Assembly: GCA_023390215.1 (NCBI GenBank)
Contig: JAEWDG010000071.1
Location: forward strand, 1 to 8,071
Direction: 5' to 3'
DNA: 8,071 nucleotides
Origin: Bacteroidota bacterium
GTDB lineage: Bacteria > Bacteroidota > Bacteroidia > Chitinophagales > Chitinophagaceae
Shown one piece after another: positions 7,409 to 8,071 of the stretch (position 1 is the stretch's first letter; each line of letters opens with the position of its first letter). The notes below the pieces were generated by a model. The model did no database searches and was not told the origin of the DNA. It saw nothing but the letters and a program-made list of their open reading frames with translations. A program made the position numbers and the translations under genes.

Positions 7409-7452
7409 ACCTATAAGGTTTTAAGACCTATAAGGTTTTAAAACCTTGCAAG
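7409..7452. repeat. Palindromic CCTATAAGG repeats, two units
   Basis: Two direct units beginning ACCTATAAGGTTTTAA (7409 and 7426). The second contains the perfect 16-base palindrome AAGGTTTTAAAACCTT (7432-7447). A third, related unit lies at 7551-7577. Such palindromes are typical of small dispersed intergenic repeats; I recall similar ones in Bacteroidota but cannot verify this here. Confidence 0.75.
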
Positions 7453-7504
7453 CAACCATCTTCAATTCATCTGTAATCCGCAAAATAACAAACTGTTCAT
7501 GTCC

Positions 7505-7543
7505 GAAGCGGCTTGATTCTTTAACCATCTTGTTGGTGGTTCC
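7505..7543. repeat. Degenerate copy of the 39-base terminator module
   Basis: A 39-base sequence starting GAAGCGGCTTGATTC that equals 7607-7645 at 36 of 39 positions. It includes the hairpin-forming AACCATC...GGTGGTT. Next to it the left arm of the terminator stem has decayed, so it probably no longer ends transcription. It looks like an older duplication of the 3' end of RNA copy C. Confidence 0.8.
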
Positions 7544-7550
7544 AATGCGA

Positions 7551-7577
7551 AACCTATAAGGTCTTAAAACCTTATAG
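7551..7577. repeat. Palindromic CCTATAAGG repeat, third unit
   Basis: CTATAAGG (7554-7561), eight bases, CCTTATAG (7570-7577) make a perfect 8-bp inverted repeat of the same family as 7409-7452. It lies between the two copies of the 39-base module, suggesting that palindrome and module were duplicated together. Confidence 0.75.
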
Positions 7578-7586
7578 CTCTGCCAT

Positions 7587-7613
7587 AAAAAAACCGCTTC
7601 ATTTCTGAAGCGG
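7587..7613 (-). terminator. Intrinsic terminator of RNA copy C
   Basis: On the minus strand, CCGCTTC, the loop AGAAAT, GAAGCGG, then TTTTTTT: a perfect 7-bp stem with a 7-T run. A further hairpin, AACCACC-CCCAA-GATGGTT (7641-7623, one T-G pair), comes just before it in the RNA. No minus-strand protein gene is found to its right within the window. Confidence 0.85.
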
Positions 7614-7645
7614 CTTAATTCTTTAACCATCTTGGGGGTGGTTCC
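7607..7645. repeat. 39-base terminator module, intact copy
   Basis: Starts GAAGCGGCTTAATTC, the right arm of the copy C terminator stem, and continues through AACCATCTTGGGGGTGGTT. It matches the degenerate copy at 7505-7543 at 36 of 39 positions, an offset of 102 bases. Confidence 0.8.
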
Positions 7646-7672
7646 CAGGCGCAGTTAGTTTTACTTGCTTTG

Positions 7673-7747
7673 TCCTGGTTCAGAGTTGGTTTTCTCGCCT
7701 TGCGGCTTTTAGGATACTACATTACCGGTTTTTCTAAGGATCTGGTT
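7673..7747 (-). repeat. 3' block shared by RNA copies B and C (copy C)
   Basis: Partner of the block at 6829-6905. The three conserved segments are identical to copy B over 22, 14 and 21 bases; the 15 bases between the first two (7695-7709) differ but can again form a stem, GCC/GGC around a GCAA loop in the minus-strand RNA. Confidence 0.85.
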
Positions 7748-7936
7748 GTTGGTTTTCCTGGATTCGGATCTTCTGTTTTTTAAGAGATACTGGATTTTGC
7801 TATCTAATTACTATGTTTTAATAAAGAAGTTGACTGATATTGGATTTTTGGTTCTTAATGGATATTGTTTGCTTTTGGACGTTGGATTCTTAATTCTGAT
7901 TGATATTATTTAATTTCTATCAATCAACTTCTAGCA

Positions 7937-7967
7937 CAAAGATGCGGCGGATATAAGGCCTGGTCAA
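7937..7967 (-). promoter_or_regulatory. Promoter of RNA copy C
   Basis: Minus strand: TTG (7967-7965), exactly 20 bases, CATCTTTG (7944-7937), with the TGCTCTTG octamer. Same geometry as in copies A and B and as in the fbaB promoter. The predicted start falls at about 7932, at the conserved 5' arm. The remaining bases to the window edge (7968-8071) show no gene. Confidence 0.6.
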
Positions 7968-8071
7968 GAGCAGTATTGCGCATTTTTTACCTTGATGTAA
8001 ATACACTATCTGCCGTAATGCGCCGAAGGAAAATAACGGTATCAGGATCCGCGGAGGTCTCGGAAAAATAC

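Larger units (their letters stand above)
7587..7932 (-). ncRNA. Non-coding RNA, copy C of a three-copy tandem family
   Basis: Predicted transcript of about 346 nt. The 5' arm AGAAGUUGAUUGAUA (7932-7918) can pair with UAUCAGUCAACUUCU (7839-7825), or UGAUUGAUA-type pairing gives a local 9-bp hairpin (7926-7918 with 7905-7897, 12-base loop). About nine exact A(A/U)CCA(A/G) motifs lie along the RNA. The 3' block shared with copy B is at 7673-7747, here with a short GCC-GCAA-GGC stem in place of the CUCCC stem of B. Then come AACCACC...GAUGGUU and the terminator. No open frame is kept between copies. I do not recognise the family; the layout (paired ends, repeated single-stranded motif, terminator) would suit an RNA that binds several copies of a protein or of target RNAs. 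Confidence 0.6.

Noticed and set aside
6927..7630. Minus-strand open frames at 6927-7157 and 7421-7630
   Set aside because: They arise from AUCC-rich RNA sequence and from the duplicated 39-base module (which repeats MVKE-SRF). No domain, not kept between copies, and the second spans an intrinsic terminator.
6458..7932. Miniature transposons (MITE/REP) or IS ends
   Set aside because: The inverted arms first suggested this. But no target-site duplications were found, conservation goes beyond the arms into a promoter, copies lie in tandem in one direction, and the imperfect arm position fits RNA pairing on one strand only. A genome-wide search for dispersed copies could still revive the idea.
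6458..7932. Integron attC sites or a CRISPR array
   Set aside because: No GTTRRRY/RYYYAAC core pairs fit, no cassettes lie between copies, and the repeats are few, diverged and not evenly spaced.

Overview
The window looks like chromosomal DNA of a member of the Bacteroidota, most likely in or near the Chitinophagaceae. Evidence: a lipoprotein signal of the Bacteroidota style (Cys followed by lysines), A/T-rich start regions without Shine-Dalgarno sequences, promoters fitting the Bacteroidota consensus (TTG, about 20 bases, TAnnTTTG), and a small two-helix membrane protein of a type I associate with Chitinophagaceae. This assignment is an inference from sequence features only.

Layout. At the left edge (1-118, minus) is the N-terminus of a likely HU-domain (CCDC81-like) protein. 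Divergent from it is a plus-strand run of three closely spaced genes: a 110-residue two-helix membrane protein (189-521), an FKBP-type peptidyl-prolyl isomerase lipoprotein (564-1058) and a single-chain iron-sulfur L-serine ammonia-lyase (1078-2505). A 425-base intergenic region follows, with hairpins, four 11-base tandem repeats and a two-way terminator. Then comes a minus-strand cluster, read right to left: a cytoplasmic-looking BtuF-like metal/cobalamin-binding protein (5456-6250), followed by a compact operon with its own promoter: class I fructose-bisphosphate aldolase (4326-5384), acetyl-CoA carboxylase beta subunit accD (3378-4298) and smpB (2931-3368).

The last 1.8 kb (6265-8071) has no credible protein gene but is highly organised. 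I read it as three tandem, diverged copies of one non-coding RNA gene, all transcribed leftward. Each has a promoter (TTG, exactly 20 bases, CATCTTTG). Each has a predicted RNA start at a 15-base sequence that can pair with a second conserved sequence 108 to 140 bases downstream or with a local hairpin arm. Each RNA body contains a repeated A(A/U)CCA(A/G) motif, and each ends in an intrinsic terminator. The 15-bp pairing contains a U-G wobble in the minus-strand RNA that would be a C-A mismatch in plus-strand RNA, which independently supports the direction. Copies B and C also share a 3' block around a stem whose sequence differs between them. The terminator of the leftmost copy lies only 14 bases before the btuF-like start codon, so that copy could also be a regulated leader. 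I do not recognise this RNA family, and its function is unknown.

The protein genes are mainly housekeeping (amino-acid breakdown, glycolysis/gluconeogenesis, fatty-acid synthesis, ribosome rescue, protein folding). The unusual content is the RNA array.
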